From positions 1,078,001 through 1,142,000 of the forward strand of contig NZ_CP036536.1 of NCBI RefSeq assembly GCF_005222225.1: a DNA stretch of 64,000 nt, read 5' to 3'. The stretch comes from Salinimonas lutimaris. Lineage in GTDB: Bacteria > Pseudomonadota > Gammaproteobacteria > Enterobacterales > Alteromonadaceae. The notes beneath the pieces were generated by a model, which saw nothing but the letters and a program-made list of their open reading frames with translations, had not been told where the DNA came from and searched no databases. Below are positions 38,359 through 47,479 of the stretch, in pieces. The position numbers were made by a program, and so were the translations under genes. Positions within the stretch are counted from its first letter, which is position 1, and each line of letters begins with the position of its first letter.

Positions 38359-39222
38359 TTACAGTGTTACCTGGCTGGCTGTGGCAAATGCCACATGCAG
38401 CTTGGCGTAAGCTGCTTCATTAATGAAATGCGGATAGGTGGGGGATTCTCCCTCCCACACAATTTCACTGCCATCAAAACGTTTAAATACCGGCTGACCG
38501 GCCAGCAGAGGCTGAAAATCATTATCCTGCAAAGCATGATGCACCATCGCATCACGGCCGCCGTCTTCAGCCATCGGAAAACCGACTTCCTGTCCTAAAC
38601 GAAAGACCTCGCAGGGCGTTAACTCACCCAGCGTGCCGGCATTATATGCCACACAAAAATCCAGCAGCACTTCGGCCATGGTCTGGGTTAGCTGGTAAAC
38701 ATCCTCGCGCAGCACGCCCTGTGGCTGACCACCCACTTCAATCATCACGCCCCGGGTGCCTGTGGTGCACAGATAACCGTGTTCGCTGACCGGTTTTTCA
38801 TCTTCCAGCAGTATATTGGCTTCCGGCATATGCTGTTTAACATAGCGGGCCATCTGCACATGAAATTCATCGGCTTCAAGAATGATCAGTGTTGCCCCCA
38901 TTTGGCTGGTGGTGTTATGCACATCAATCACCAGGTCATACTGACTGCTGCCTTTTGGCCCCAGCTGCTGATTTAATTGCTTAGCCAGCTGCGCTTCGCG
39001 GGCGGGATTATCGGCCGCTAAGCGAGCTTGAGTAAACTGGCGGTTAAGATCTTCATCTAAAAAGCGCACGTTGGCCTGCATGGCCTCTGTATTGGCAAAC
39101 TGACAGGTCACATCCAGTTCACAGAACCGCTCTGGCAGGCTTTGCTGCCACTGACGAATAAGCTGTATACCACTGGTTTCGTTTCCGTGCGTGCCCCCGA
39201 CAAGGGCGATACGTCCAAGCAT
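38359..39222 (-). CDS. Aspartoacylase (AspA/AstE family)
   Basis: A 287-residue zinc hydrolase of the succinylglutamate desuccinylase/aspartoacylase family, predicted to release acetate from N-acetyl-aspartate. Zinc ligands are in GGTHGNE (His, Glu) and VIDVHNTT (His). EDLNRQF matches the substrate-binding DLNR of mammalian aspartoacylase, MIEVGGQPQGVLR carries the catalytic Glu, and the C-terminal YPHFINEAAY matches the YPVFINEAAY of the human enzyme, which favours aspartoacylase over AstE. It follows yacG by 11 bases on the same strand. No arginine-degradation (ast) genes are close. Confidence 0.85.
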   Translation of the reverse strand: MLGRIALVGGTHGNETSGIQLIRQWQQSLPERFCELDVTCQFANTEAMQANVRFLDEDLNRQFTQARLAADNPAREAQLAKQLNQQLGPKGSSQYDLVIDVHNTTSQMGATLIILEADEFHVQMARYVKQHMPEANILLEDEKPVSEHGYLCTTGTRGVMIEVGGQPQGVLREDVYQLTQTMAEVLLDFCVAYNAGTLGELTPCEVFRLGQEVGFPMAEDGGRDAMVHHALQDNDFQPLLAGQPVFKRFDGSEIVWEGESPTYPHFINEAAYAKLHVAFATASQVTL

Positions 39223-39233
39223 AAAAAAATCTC

Positions 39234-39464
39234 TTAGTGTTTGAAAAAGTCGTCCTGTTGCTGGCTCAGCATGGCTTCAATCTCTTCAATATCAACAGGC
39301 TGGTCAGCTTCAGACGGTTTTTTACCGGTGGCAGGAATGGTACGCTCTTCGCTGGCCCATTCACCTAAATCCGTCAACTGGCATTTTTTTGAGCAAAACG
39401 GACGAAACGGACTTTGCGCTGACCATTCCACTTCTTTTGCACAGATAGGGCATTTAACACGCAT
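39234..39464 (-). CDS. yacG: DNA gyrase inhibitor YacG
   Basis: A 76-residue zinc-finger protein that in E. coli binds GyrB and blocks DNA binding. The four zinc Cys are CPIC and FCSKKC, then [10 protein letters not shown], exactly the family pattern. The tail is acidic and Gln-rich. It sits next to zapD and coaE as in E. coli. Confidence 0.95.
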   Translation of the reverse strand: MRVKCPICAKEVEWSAQSPFRPFCSKKCQLTDLGEWASEERTIPATGKKPSEADQPVDIEEIEAMLSQQQDDFFKH

Positions 39465-39528
39465 GATTGCTCCGAATAACTCGTTATTTCTAATAAGTGA
39501 TGTTGCTGAGTGTGGTGGCTGTTAATTA

Positions 39529-40281
39529 TTAACAGGCTGAAATAGCAAACTCAACAGGGGTATCAACAGAGGACGACTGGCCAGCCTCGGGCATAAACCA
39601 CATAAAGCGCAGGGCATACCGGTATTTATTGCCGCTAAGGGTAGGATAATAGCCCTGATCGGTTGCACAGCGTACCCGAATCAGCTCGTTTTTGTCTTCG
39701 GCAACGCCCTGATAAAATCCACTCTGCGCAGTCACCTTGCTGAAACTGCCTCGTTCCCGTAAAAACGACAGGCAAATAGAGATGGCTTCTTCCACATCAA
39801 CCAGGCTTAACAACCAGGTTTTCATCAGATCCTGACGGTCTTCGTTAGGCTGAGCCATCCAGTAATGCAGGCTGGGCAAATCAAAACTACAGGCACCACC
39901 GGGAATGGCAAAACGCTGGCGAATGCTGTTCAGGAATTTATCATCCTTTAATGAGCTGCCAAATTTTTTGGCGGTTTTCATGCGATCGCGAATATTGATG
40001 ATGGACTTTAATGCCTGATCCAGCGCGCTGCTGTCGATATTAGGATGCTGTGACCAGTACACCAGGTTTTTCTCATGGGCGTCCAGGTCTTTAATAATGT
40101 CGGTACGTATGTCAATACGCTCAAACAGGTCGAGCAGCGTGAACAGCTGCTCAAAGAAATACATCTGCAACTGGGCAGAAGGCACTGAAGCCCCGCTTTT
40201 CAACTGCGATATAAGTTGTTCAATACGCAGGTAATTTCGCACTTTTTCTTTCAGTGGAAATTCGTAAACGGTTTCAGACAT
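39529..40281 (-). CDS. zapD: Z-ring associated protein ZapD
   Basis: A 250-residue cytoplasmic protein that bundles FtsZ filaments through the FtsZ C-terminal peptide. The N-terminus YEFPLKEKVRNYLRIEQL, DQALKSIINIRDRM and FDLPSLHYWMAQP match the ZapD (YacF, DUF1342) family, length as in E. coli (247). It lies between coaE and yacG. The target peptide of FtsZ is intact in this genome. Confidence 0.95.
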   Translation of the reverse strand: MSETVYEFPLKEKVRNYLRIEQLISQLKSGASVPSAQLQMYFFEQLFTLLDLFERIDIRTDIIKDLDAHEKNLVYWSQHPNIDSSALDQALKSIINIRDRMKTAKKFGSSLKDDKFLNSIRQRFAIPGGACSFDLPSLHYWMAQPNEDRQDLMKTWLLSLVDVEEAISICLSFLRERGSFSKVTAQSGFYQGVAEDKNELIRVRCATDQGYYPTLSGNKYRYALRFMWFMPEAGQSSSVDTPVEFAISAC

Positions 40282-40350
40282 GTATTTCCTCGGTAACGCT
40301 AATTTCTAGCACTACACCGCAAAAATACACAAATTTCAAGTAAAACGGTT

Positions 40351-40977
40351 TTAATGGCCCCGTGATAAGCCCAGATACTGCTGATGCAGGGTGTCGACCT
40401 GCCCGTCAATGGCGGTGAGTTCACCGTCATTGTCCAGCACATCATCGGCAGCCTGCAGGCGGGTTTGCCGGCTGGCCTGCGATGCCATAATATTTTTGAT
40501 TACTGTTTCGCTACTGCCGTCGCGCTGCATAGCCCGTTGCAGCTGAGTGGCCTCACGACAATCTACCACCAGTACCCGGTGGGCCATTTTATCCAGCCCG
40601 TTTTCAATGAGCAGAGGCACGGCCAAAATGCAGTACGGGTAACGGGCCGCCGCAATATCGCTGTGCATTTTTTCCCGTATGGCCGGATGCAGCAGGCTGT
40701 TCAGCCATTGTTTATCAGCCGTGTTATTAAACACTTTTTCACGCAGGGCGGGGCGGTTAAGCGAGCCGTCTGCCTGCAACACGCTGTGGCCAAAATAGGC
40801 GGCAATTTGTGCCAGTGCCGGGGTGCCTGGCATTACCACTTGCCGGGCCACAAGGTCAGCGTCAATCACCGGCACGCCGCGCCGGGCAAACGCATCACTG
40901 ACCGCGGTTTTGCCACTGCCAATGCCGCCGGTCAGGCCTACTACAAAAGGGGCTGTTGGTTTAGTGTCTGCGCTCAT
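40351..40977 (-). CDS. coaE: Dephospho-CoA kinase CoaE
   Basis: A 208-residue P-loop kinase catalysing the last step of coenzyme A synthesis. Walker A is GLTGGIGSGKTAV, then VIDADLVARQVV, and PLLIENG in the lid region. The ATG overlapping the pilD stop (ATGA) was chosen; a start four codons upstream is also open. Length then equals E. coli (206). Confidence 0.95.
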   Translation of the reverse strand: MSADTKPTAPFVVGLTGGIGSGKTAVSDAFARRGVPVIDADLVARQVVMPGTPALAQIAAYFGHSVLQADGSLNRPALREKVFNNTADKQWLNSLLHPAIREKMHSDIAAARYPYCILAVPLLIENGLDKMAHRVLVVDCREATQLQRAMQRDGSSETVIKNIMASQASRQTRLQAADDVLDNDGELTAIDGQVDTLHQQYLGLSRGH

Positions 40978-41849
40978 GCCAGTACCCATTGTAAATACGC
41001 ATCGATAATGGGCTGTTTATACAGCAGGGTTAATAAGCCTGCAATGGCCAGATACGGTCCAAACGGGATGGCCAGGGTGCCGTCTTTGCCTTGTTTGAGC
41101 ATCAGGGCAATGCCAATCACCGCGCCTACCAGTGATGACAGAATAATAATCACCGGCAACCCCTGCCAGCCGGTAAAGGCACCCAGCGCAGCCAGCAGTT
41201 TAAAATCGCCATAACCCATGCCTTCTTTGCCGGTAATGAGCTTAAATAACCAGTATACAGACCACAGGCTCAGGTAGCCGGCCGCCGCGCCAATAATGGC
41301 GGTGTGAGCATCAACAAACACATTGTTCAGGCTTAACAACAAGCCAAACCACAACATAGGCAGGGTAAGCTGGTCGGGCAGCAGCATATGGTCAAAATCG
41401 ATCATTATCATGGCAACCAGCAGATAGCACACCAGTACCGCGGCCAGCCCTTGCATAGTGGGGCCAAAATGCCAGGCCACCCAGGTACACAGTAGCGCTG
41501 TGGCAGCTTCTACCAGTGGATAGCGCACAGAAATCGACGCTTTGCAGCTGGCGCAGCGGCCCTTTAAAAACAGGTAGCTGATAATGGGAATATTTTCCCA
41601 TGCACGAATGTTATGCCCACAATGCGGGCAGGTACTGTCCGGTTTAACCAGGTTAAACGCAGGCTGGGGAGCGGGTTCCTGCTCAGGGTGGGTGTAGGCC
41701 TCGCATTCGGCTTTAAAGCTGCGCTCCATCATGACCGGCAGGCGGTAAATCACCACGTTTAGAAAGCTGCCCACCATCAGGCTGACAGCAGCCACCAGGC
41801 CCAGGTAAAACGCCATGTTCTGCTGGCTTAATTCAATGAGTGCATTCAT
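40974..41849 (-). CDS. pilD: Prepilin leader peptidase / N-methyltransferase PilD
   Basis: A 291-residue polytopic membrane enzyme that cleaves type IV prepilins and related pseudopilins after Gly and methylates the new N-terminus. The zinc-binding Cys pairs CPHC and CASC are in the first cytoplasmic loop. The aspartyl protease residues are in MIMIDFDHMLLPD and in GMGYGDFKLLAALGA (GxGD motif). It precedes coaE with ATGA overlap. It would process PilA encoded nearby. Confidence 0.95.
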   Translation of the reverse strand: MNALIELSQQNMAFYLGLVAAVSLMVGSFLNVVIYRLPVMMERSFKAECEAYTHPEQEPAPQPAFNLVKPDSTCPHCGHNIRAWENIPIISYLFLKGRCASCKASISVRYPLVEAATALLCTWVAWHFGPTMQGLAAVLVCYLLVAMIMIDFDHMLLPDQLTLPMLWFGLLLSLNNVFVDAHTAIIGAAAGYLSLWSVYWLFKLITGKEGMGYGDFKLLAALGAFTGWQGLPVIIILSSLVGAVIGIALMLKQGKDGTLAIPFGPYLAIAGLLTLLYKQPIIDAYLQWVLA

Positions 41850-41957
41850 AGTTTTTGTTATTTTTTATCAGGTTAATCAGTGTGCCAGAGCCGGTCAGGC
41901 AGGGCAACGCGTGTGTGTTTTAAAAAAGCGTTCAGCTCAGGGCCGGTTGTTAGAGAT

Positions 41958-41992
41958 ACAAATAATAAACCCGGCATAGTGAGGCCGGGTTT
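41958..41992 (-). terminator. Terminator-like hairpin between pilC and pilD
   Basis: On the minus strand the stem AAACCCGGC / GCCGGGTTT with an eight-base loop is followed by an interrupted T run (TTTATTATTTG). It lies 53 bases after pilC and may reduce read-through into pilD and coaE. The remaining bases up to pilD hold no gene. Confidence 0.65.
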
Positions 41993-42044
41993 ATCAGATA
42001 AGTGCTGTGCAGGTCTGAGGCTGATTACATTACCTCGGGATAAA

Positions 42045-43253
42045 TTACACCACATTACCCATCTGAAAGATGGGCAGGTACATGGCCACAATCAAACCAC
42101 CAATTACCACCCCCAATACAGCCATAATCATTGGCTCCAGCAGGCTGGTCAGGCCATCAACCATATCATCCACTTCGGCTTCATAAATTGTGGCAACCTT
42201 GCTGAGCATTTCATCTACCGCACCAGACTCCTCACCAATGGCCACCATCTGATTAACCATATCCGGAAACACATTGGTGGCCCGCATGGCAGTGTTCATC
42301 TGCATACCACCGGCCACTTCTTTTTTAATAAACAAAATGGCTTCACGATATACCGCATTGCCCGAGGCTCCGGCCGCTGAGTCCAGCGCGCCAATCAGGG
42401 GGACACCGGCTGAAAAGGTGGTAGACAGGGTGCGGGTAAAGCGCGCAATGGCGGCTTTTTTCAAAATTTCACCAATCACCGGTATCTTCAGCGTGGCGGC
42501 ATCGACTTTGTCCCGCAATGCTCTGGATTTGCGATGGGCGCGAACAAACATAAAGCCGGCGCCAAATACAGCAGCGCCCACAAAAATACCGTAGTCCTGC
42601 ATGCCCCGGGAAATCGCCAGTACAAACAAGGTAAAGGCGGGCAACTCGGCACCAAAACCTGCAAAGATCTCTTCAAACTGAGGCACCACAAAGATCAGCA
42701 AAATGGTGGTCACAATAAAGGCTACCACCAGTACCGCAATCGGGTAGAACATGGCTTTTTTAATTTTGCTTTTCAGCGCTTCGGCTTTTTCTTTGTAGGT
42801 GGCCAGGCGGTCAAAAATATTTTCCAGCGAACCGGACTGCTCACCGGTACTGACCAGATCGCAGTATAAATCATCAAAGTAGAGCGGGAATTTACGTAGC
42901 GAGCGGGATAACGGCGTGCCTGCGCGCACATCATCAGCAATGCTCATCAGCATTTTGCGCATATCCGGCTTGCCATGGCCCTGGGCAATCATTTCAACAG
43001 ACTGCAAAATGGTGACGCCGGCCCCCAGCATAGTGGCGACCTGACGGGTGAAAACAGCAATATCAGCCGCATTGATTTTTTTACCGCCACCAAATAAAGA
43101 CTTTTGTTGTTTTTTGACTTTGTGGGCAGAAATACCCTGACGGCGAAGCAGGTTTTTGGCCTCAGCCAGGCTCAGGGCTGAAATCTCCCCTTTACGGCTG
43201 GCGCCCTGGCGATCCTTGCCTTGCCAATCAAATACCGTTGCTGTTTTAGCCAT
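42045..43253 (-). CDS. pilC: Type IV pilus inner-membrane platform protein PilC
   Basis: A 402-residue GspF/PilC-family membrane protein on which the pilus motor acts. Two GspF domains are visible, each with the pattern of Leu-rich helices and a membrane segment (FTRQVATMLGAGVTILQSVEMI; FTRTLSTTFSAGVPLIGALDSA). Length is typical. The start is the ATG with GGAA seven bases upstream. Upstream lies the pilA terminator and not, as in E. coli (ppdD-hofB-hofC), the gene for the assembly ATPase. Confidence 0.93.
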   Translation of the reverse strand: MAKTATVFDWQGKDRQGASRKGEISALSLAEAKNLLRRQGISAHKVKKQQKSLFGGGKKINAADIAVFTRQVATMLGAGVTILQSVEMIAQGHGKPDMRKMLMSIADDVRAGTPLSRSLRKFPLYFDDLYCDLVSTGEQSGSLENIFDRLATYKEKAEALKSKIKKAMFYPIAVLVVAFIVTTILLIFVVPQFEEIFAGFGAELPAFTLFVLAISRGMQDYGIFVGAAVFGAGFMFVRAHRKSRALRDKVDAATLKIPVIGEILKKAAIARFTRTLSTTFSAGVPLIGALDSAAGASGNAVYREAILFIKKEVAGGMQMNTAMRATNVFPDMVNQMVAIGEESGAVDEMLSKVATIYEAEVDDMVDGLTSLLEPMIMAVLGVVIGGLIVAMYLPIFQMGNVV

Positions 43254-43267
43254 AAATAATTCCAACG

Positions 43268-43294
43268 AAAAAAGCCCTGCATAGCGCAGGGCTT
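43268..43294 (-). terminator. Rho-independent terminator of pilA
   Basis: On the minus strand AGCCCTGC / GCAGGGCT with a five-base loop is followed by six T. It lies 14 bases after the pilA stop and only about 15 bases before pilC, so pilC expression must come from read-through or a hidden promoter. Confidence 0.88.
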
Positions 43295-43307
43295 CATATT
43301 CTTTAAA

Positions 43308-43754
43308 TTAGCTACCTGAAGAAATTTCAGAATCGCAGCTATTTGACAAATTAATGTCACTACATGCCACAGTCCAGTTTAAGTTACCACCTGTTTGAGG
43401 AGCAGGTGTGAATGTAACAGTTGTACTGGGTAAACTATGGTCAGCATCGGTTGTTACCGAGATAATTCCGTTTGCTGTAGTGACGCCAACCACATCGCCT
43501 GATGCCACAATTGTTTCTGGAACGCCGTTTGAGTTCTGGTTACAAGCAGTTAATAGTGCCTCAGTCTGGTAGCACACTTCAACTGCAGACTTTGCGACGC
43601 TTGATGCATTTAGCAATTCTGAGAATTTAGCTTTCTTTACTGAGTCCTGATAAGCCGGCAATGCTACAGCAGCCAGAATGCCGATGATCGCAACAACGAT
43701 CATCAGTTCGATCAGGGTAAAACCTTTTTGGTTTGATTTATTCATTTTCATCAT
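43308..43754 (-). CDS. pilA: Type IV major pilin PilA
   Basis: A 148-residue prepilin. A short basic leader ([11 protein letters not shown]) precedes the cleavage point [22 protein letters not shown] with Glu5 of the mature protein, the signature for PilD processing. The C-terminal half has a Cys pair ([12 protein letters not shown]) forming the disulfide-bonded loop of type IVa pilins; a further Cys pair is in [12 protein letters not shown]. The GGAGAA site supports either of two adjacent ATG codons. The C-terminal half is the variable region of the family. Its promoter and terminator make it a separate, probably abundant, transcript. Confidence 0.93.
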   Translation of the reverse strand: MMKMNKSNQKGFTLIELMIVVAIIGILAAVALPAYQDSVKKAKFSELLNASSVAKSAVEVCYQTEALLTACNQNSNGVPETIVASGDVVGVTTANGIISVTTDADHSLPSTTVTFTPAPQTGGNLNWTVACSDINLSNSCDSEISSGS

Positions 43755-43878
43755 GGTAGTTCTCCGGGACGCGATAATCACGTTCGTTTTTAAAAGTTGC
43801 TAAGCTATGTAAGTGACTAATAAAAGTTACGTTTTATACCTGGTTCGTCCTTGTGTACGTCCCCGGTACTTGATGCTC

Positions 43879-43906
43879 AGTATAGGGGGCAACCTCGGGT
43901 TGACAA
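43879..43906 (-). promoter_or_regulatory. pilA promoter
   Basis: On the minus strand TTGTCA, a 16-bp spacer and TATACT. About 125 bases of untranslated leader follow before pilA. No sigma-54 site (TGGCAC-N5-TTGC), as known for Pseudomonas pilA, was seen. Confidence 0.6.
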
Positions 43907-43963
43907 GTATTCAAAAGTATACTCATGTACAGGTTTTATCAGATCGGCGATCCACGGGGAGGG

Positions 43964-43986
43964 CCTTGCAGCATGCTGCTGCAAGG
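43964..43986. other. Perfect hairpin between nadC and pilA
   Basis: A 10-bp perfect stem CCTTGCAGCA / TGCTGCAAGG with a three-base loop, without a T run on either strand, lies about 28 bases beyond the nadC stop. A second near-palindrome (ATTGATTT / AAATCAAT) lies between it and nadC. It could be the 3' end of the nadC mRNA or a protein site. Confidence 0.5.
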
Positions 43987-44013
43987 TGATGGAATTGATT
44001 TTAAATCAATGGG

Positions 44014-44928
<915 letters not shown>

Positions 44929-45006
44929 TTAACAGTTATTACGCACTGCCGGTGCGCAGTTCTGTTTTTGGTTATCCGGTGTTGTGATGCACATCATACC
45001 TGTGAA

Positions 45007-45513
45007 TTACAGGGTTCGCAGTATCAACCAGTCCTGGCGCTGGGTAAATTCCAGCTGTCGCAGTACGCTCATGCCCAGCAGAATCTGGTCGCCCTGCATA
45101 CCCGGGTTCAGGCTGGCATCCACATTATTCAGGGTAATATCGCCAATACGCAGTTCATCTAATTGAGTTCGGGCGATGCGCACTGTGCCGTTAGCGGTCT
45201 GCGCGATGCCGGTTCGGCCGGCTGTCAGGCCCAGTTCCTGTTGCAGGTGGGCCGGAATCGATACCGCAGTGGCCCCGGTATCGACTAAAAAGACCACCGG
45301 CTTGCCGTTAATCTGGCCACTGGTCACATAATGCCCCTGCCGGTTTTGTTTTAAACGCACTTCGGTTTGCCCGTCAATGCGCATGGACTCGGGCTCCCGG
45401 TTCGGGTTTTGCTGGCCATCCAGCACGTCGGAGAAAATGAGGGTTAATAAGCCCAGCCCGCAAATCCAGGCCAGAATAAACATCCATTTTCCGGTTGAAG
45501 CATGACTACTCAT
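45007..45513 (-). CDS. Membrane-anchored retropepsin-like aspartic protease
   Basis: A 168-residue protein with one N-terminal membrane segment (about residues 9-27) and a periplasmic domain of the clan AA aspartic protease family (TIGR02281 type). The single active site is VFLVDTGATAVSIP, with a downstream flap-like glycine strand and ILLGMSVLRQLEF. Such enzymes act as dimers. The substrate is unknown. It lies between nadC and ampD, transcribed divergently from ampD. The GTG four codons upstream is an alternative start. Confidence 0.85.
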   Translation of the reverse strand: MSSHASTGKWMFILAWICGLGLLTLIFSDVLDGQQNPNREPESMRIDGQTEVRLKQNRQGHYVTSGQINGKPVVFLVDTGATAVSIPAHLQQELGLTAGRTGIAQTANGTVRIARTQLDELRIGDITLNNVDASLNPGMQGDQILLGMSVLRQLEFTQRQDWLILRTL

Positions 45514-45562
45514 GATGAAAACCACTACCTTCTTTGTATACTTGTCCGGTTTGTATTTTGCG

Positions 45563-45600
45563 GTATGCGCCTTGCTCCGCCGTATGCGTCTTGCTCCGCT
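45563..45600. repeat. 19-bp tandem repeat, two copies
   Basis: GTATGCGCCTTGCTCCGCC and GTATGCGTCTTGCTCCGCT lie back to back, differing at two positions, between the protease gene and ampD. A CG-rich run follows. No function is evident. Confidence 0.75.
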
Positions 45601-45674
45601 GCGCGGGGGGTGTCACACTTGAACCGGGCAGGGTAGCGCATGGCTAGCAATACACTTTTATCGGCGCACTGTTT

Positions 45675-45700
45675 CAATAATACGGTGCAATAATACGGTG
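45675..45700. repeat. 13-bp perfect tandem repeat upstream of ampD
   Basis: CAATAATACGGTG occurs twice in a row with no change. Each copy holds a -10-like AATAAT. It may mark the promoter area of ampD or a recent duplication. Confidence 0.75.
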
Positions 45701-45742
45701 TAAGTCACATACCGTCTTAATCATAAAGTACATGGAGGCCGG

Positions 45743-46282
45743 GTGAGTATTTTTCCACAGGCAACACAAAAACAGTCCCCGTTTTTTGACCAGCGACCAC
45801 CTGATACGCCGGTGTCATTGCTGGTGATTCACAATATCTCACTGCCTCCCGGTCAGTTTAACACAGCCGGTATTGAACAGTTATTTACCGGCACCCTGAA
45901 TGCCAAGGAACATCCGTTTTATCAAACCATTGCAGGCTTAAAAGTGTCTGCCCACTGTGTAATTTACCGGGACGGCAGCATCACGCAGTTTGTGCCCTTT
46001 GATGAGCGGGCCTGGCACGCCGGGCTGTCCAGCTTTCAGGGTTTAACGAGGTGTAACGACTACGCGATTGGTATAGAAATGGAAGGGACCGACGATATTC
46101 CCTATACCGAGGCCCAGTATGCCAGCCTGATTTCGCTGTCGCGCTGGTTACTGGCTCGCTATCCTCTGATCACTTGCGGGCGTATTGTGGGGCATAATGA
46201 CATTGCACCGGGCCGCAAAACAGACCCCGGTGTGGCCTTTGACTGGGCCCGGCTGCGTCAGGCACTGTTTTTAACACCCTGA
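45743..46282 (+). CDS. ampD: 1,6-anhydro-N-acetylmuramyl-L-alanine amidase AmpD
   Basis: A 179-residue cytoplasmic zinc amidase of wall recycling that splits the peptide from anhydro-muropeptides and so keeps the AmpR inducer low. Zinc ligands are in VIHNIS (His), the VSAHCVI region and GHNDIAPGRKTDPG (His, Asp); the ERAWHAG motif is present. The start is GTG with GGAGG six bases upstream. ampE follows, as in E. coli. Confidence 0.95.
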   Translation: MSIFPQATQKQSPFFDQRPPDTPVSLLVIHNISLPPGQFNTAGIEQLFTGTLNAKEHPFYQTIAGLKVSAHCVIYRDGSITQFVPFDERAWHAGLSSFQGLTRCNDYAIGIEMEGTDDIPYTEAQYASLISLSRWLLARYPLITCGRIVGHNDIAPGRKTDPGVAFDWARLRQALFLTP

Positions 46283-46329
46283 TTCACCATTATTTAATTC
46301 AATAAATAGTTAATTCAGGAAAAACCACC

Positions 46330-47139
46330 ATGATGCTGATGAGCCTGTTGCTGGCACTGCTTGCAGATCGTTACTGGCCGCGCCACACCAGTGGGTATCT
46401 TGCCGCCTGGTATGCCCGGCTGGTGCCCCCTAAAACTGGCGAACAGCCAGACTACAGCACCGGACAGCAGATATTGATTATGCTGCTGCCAGCCCTGCTG
46501 CTGGGCGGCATGTTGTGGCTGGCAGAGTCATTTCTGCTGACCTTTGTCGTACAGACACTGGTACTGATTCTGGCGCTGGGTAAAGTGGATATTAAGCGAC
46601 ACTACCGCCGCTATCTGGAAGCCGGGCAGCGGGGCGACACCGAAGCCCAGGCAGTTTACCTGGGAATGTTGACTCAGCGTCAGCCGTCTGCCGAAACGCT
46701 GGACACCTGCATGGCAAAATGCCTGTTATGGTTAAGTTACCGCTATTACAGCGCGCCCATTATTGTGTTTGTTTTGTTGGGGCTACCTGGTCTACTACTG
46801 TATTGCGGTGCCCGCTATTTGTCGTGCAATGATGCCAGCGAAAAAACCTTGCCCGGACTGCTGCTGTTCTGGCTTGATCTTATCCCGGTGCGTATTGCCA
46901 CCTGCGGTTTTTTGCTGGTCGGGCATTTTGCCAATGCGACCTCTGCCTGGCTGAAAGGTTTACTTAATTTCAGGTTGTCGGCACAACATTATTTAATCAA
47001 TGTAGGCCAGCGTGCTGAAGAATTAGACAGCCGGGAGAATAATTTATGTACCCGCGGTGCGCTGCGCCTGGCCCGCAGAAATAACATTTTTCTGGCGGTT
47101 TTTACCGCTGTATTAACATTGTCAGGCATCATACTGTAA
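46330..47139 (+). CDS. ampE: Inner-membrane protein AmpE
   Basis: A 269-residue CobD-related membrane protein with several membrane segments (about residues 46-66, 68-84, 140-160, 175-200 and 250-268). The N-terminal LLLALLADRYWP and the central YFGARYY-like YLSCNDASEK region fit AmpE. It accompanies ampD; in E. coli it has a poorly defined part in sensing beta-lactams. Two start codons (ATGATG) are adjacent. It lies 47 bases after ampD. Confidence 0.85.
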   Translation: MMLMSLLLALLADRYWPRHTSGYLAAWYARLVPPKTGEQPDYSTGQQILIMLLPALLLGGMLWLAESFLLTFVVQTLVLILALGKVDIKRHYRRYLEAGQRGDTEAQAVYLGMLTQRQPSAETLDTCMAKCLLWLSYRYYSAPIIVFVLLGLPGLLLYCGARYLSCNDASEKTLPGLLLFWLDLIPVRIATCGFLLVGHFANATSAWLKGLLNFRLSAQHYLINVGQRAEELDSRENNLCTRGALRLARRNNIFLAVFTAVLTLSGIIL

Positions 47140-47479
47140 TTGGTATGATGCTAAGTACCTAACGATTAAGCATTTTTATCTACATCCTCAGCTGTTCAGA
47201 CCAGTTTGGGCGGCCTGAAAAAATCAACAAAATCAACGGCTGCCGTTAACATTTAAAAAACCTTATCTGTTTGTCACCGGGCAAAGTATTTACCTGCGAT
47301 TTAAAGTACCCTAAACTGTATAGGTAAAATGGTATGACCATTAGGACGGTATAGTGCAAAGCTGTTTACAAAATAGTCAGTTTGGCGTTAAGTTGCTCTT
47401 TGCCACAGTGAAGGCATTTGCCGGCATACCACGATAAAAAATCGCCCCGACATTGCAGCGCGTAATTGAAAGGAATGCC
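47140..47479 (+). other. Regulatory region upstream of pdhR
   Basis: 340 bases with no gene. The left part is AT-rich. A candidate PdhR box lies at 47328-47342, followed by about 137 bases of leader up to pdhR. No clear -35/-10 pair was recognised. Confidence 0.5.
47328..47342. promoter_or_regulatory. PdhR operator
   Basis: The palindrome AATGGTatgACCATT matches the known PdhR box (ATTGGTnnnACCAAT) in its TGGT-N3-ACCA core. Pyruvate releases PdhR from such sites, so this would autoregulate pdhR and the genes behind it. Confidence 0.75.

Noticed and set aside
40384-41214. A 276-codon plus-strand frame across coaE and pilD
   Set aside because: Both opposite-strand genes are complete and conserved, and this frame crosses their junction.
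43920-44013. A tRNA gene between pilA and nadC
   Set aside because: The hairpins do not assemble into a cloverleaf and there is no T-arm sequence (GGTTCGAATC type).
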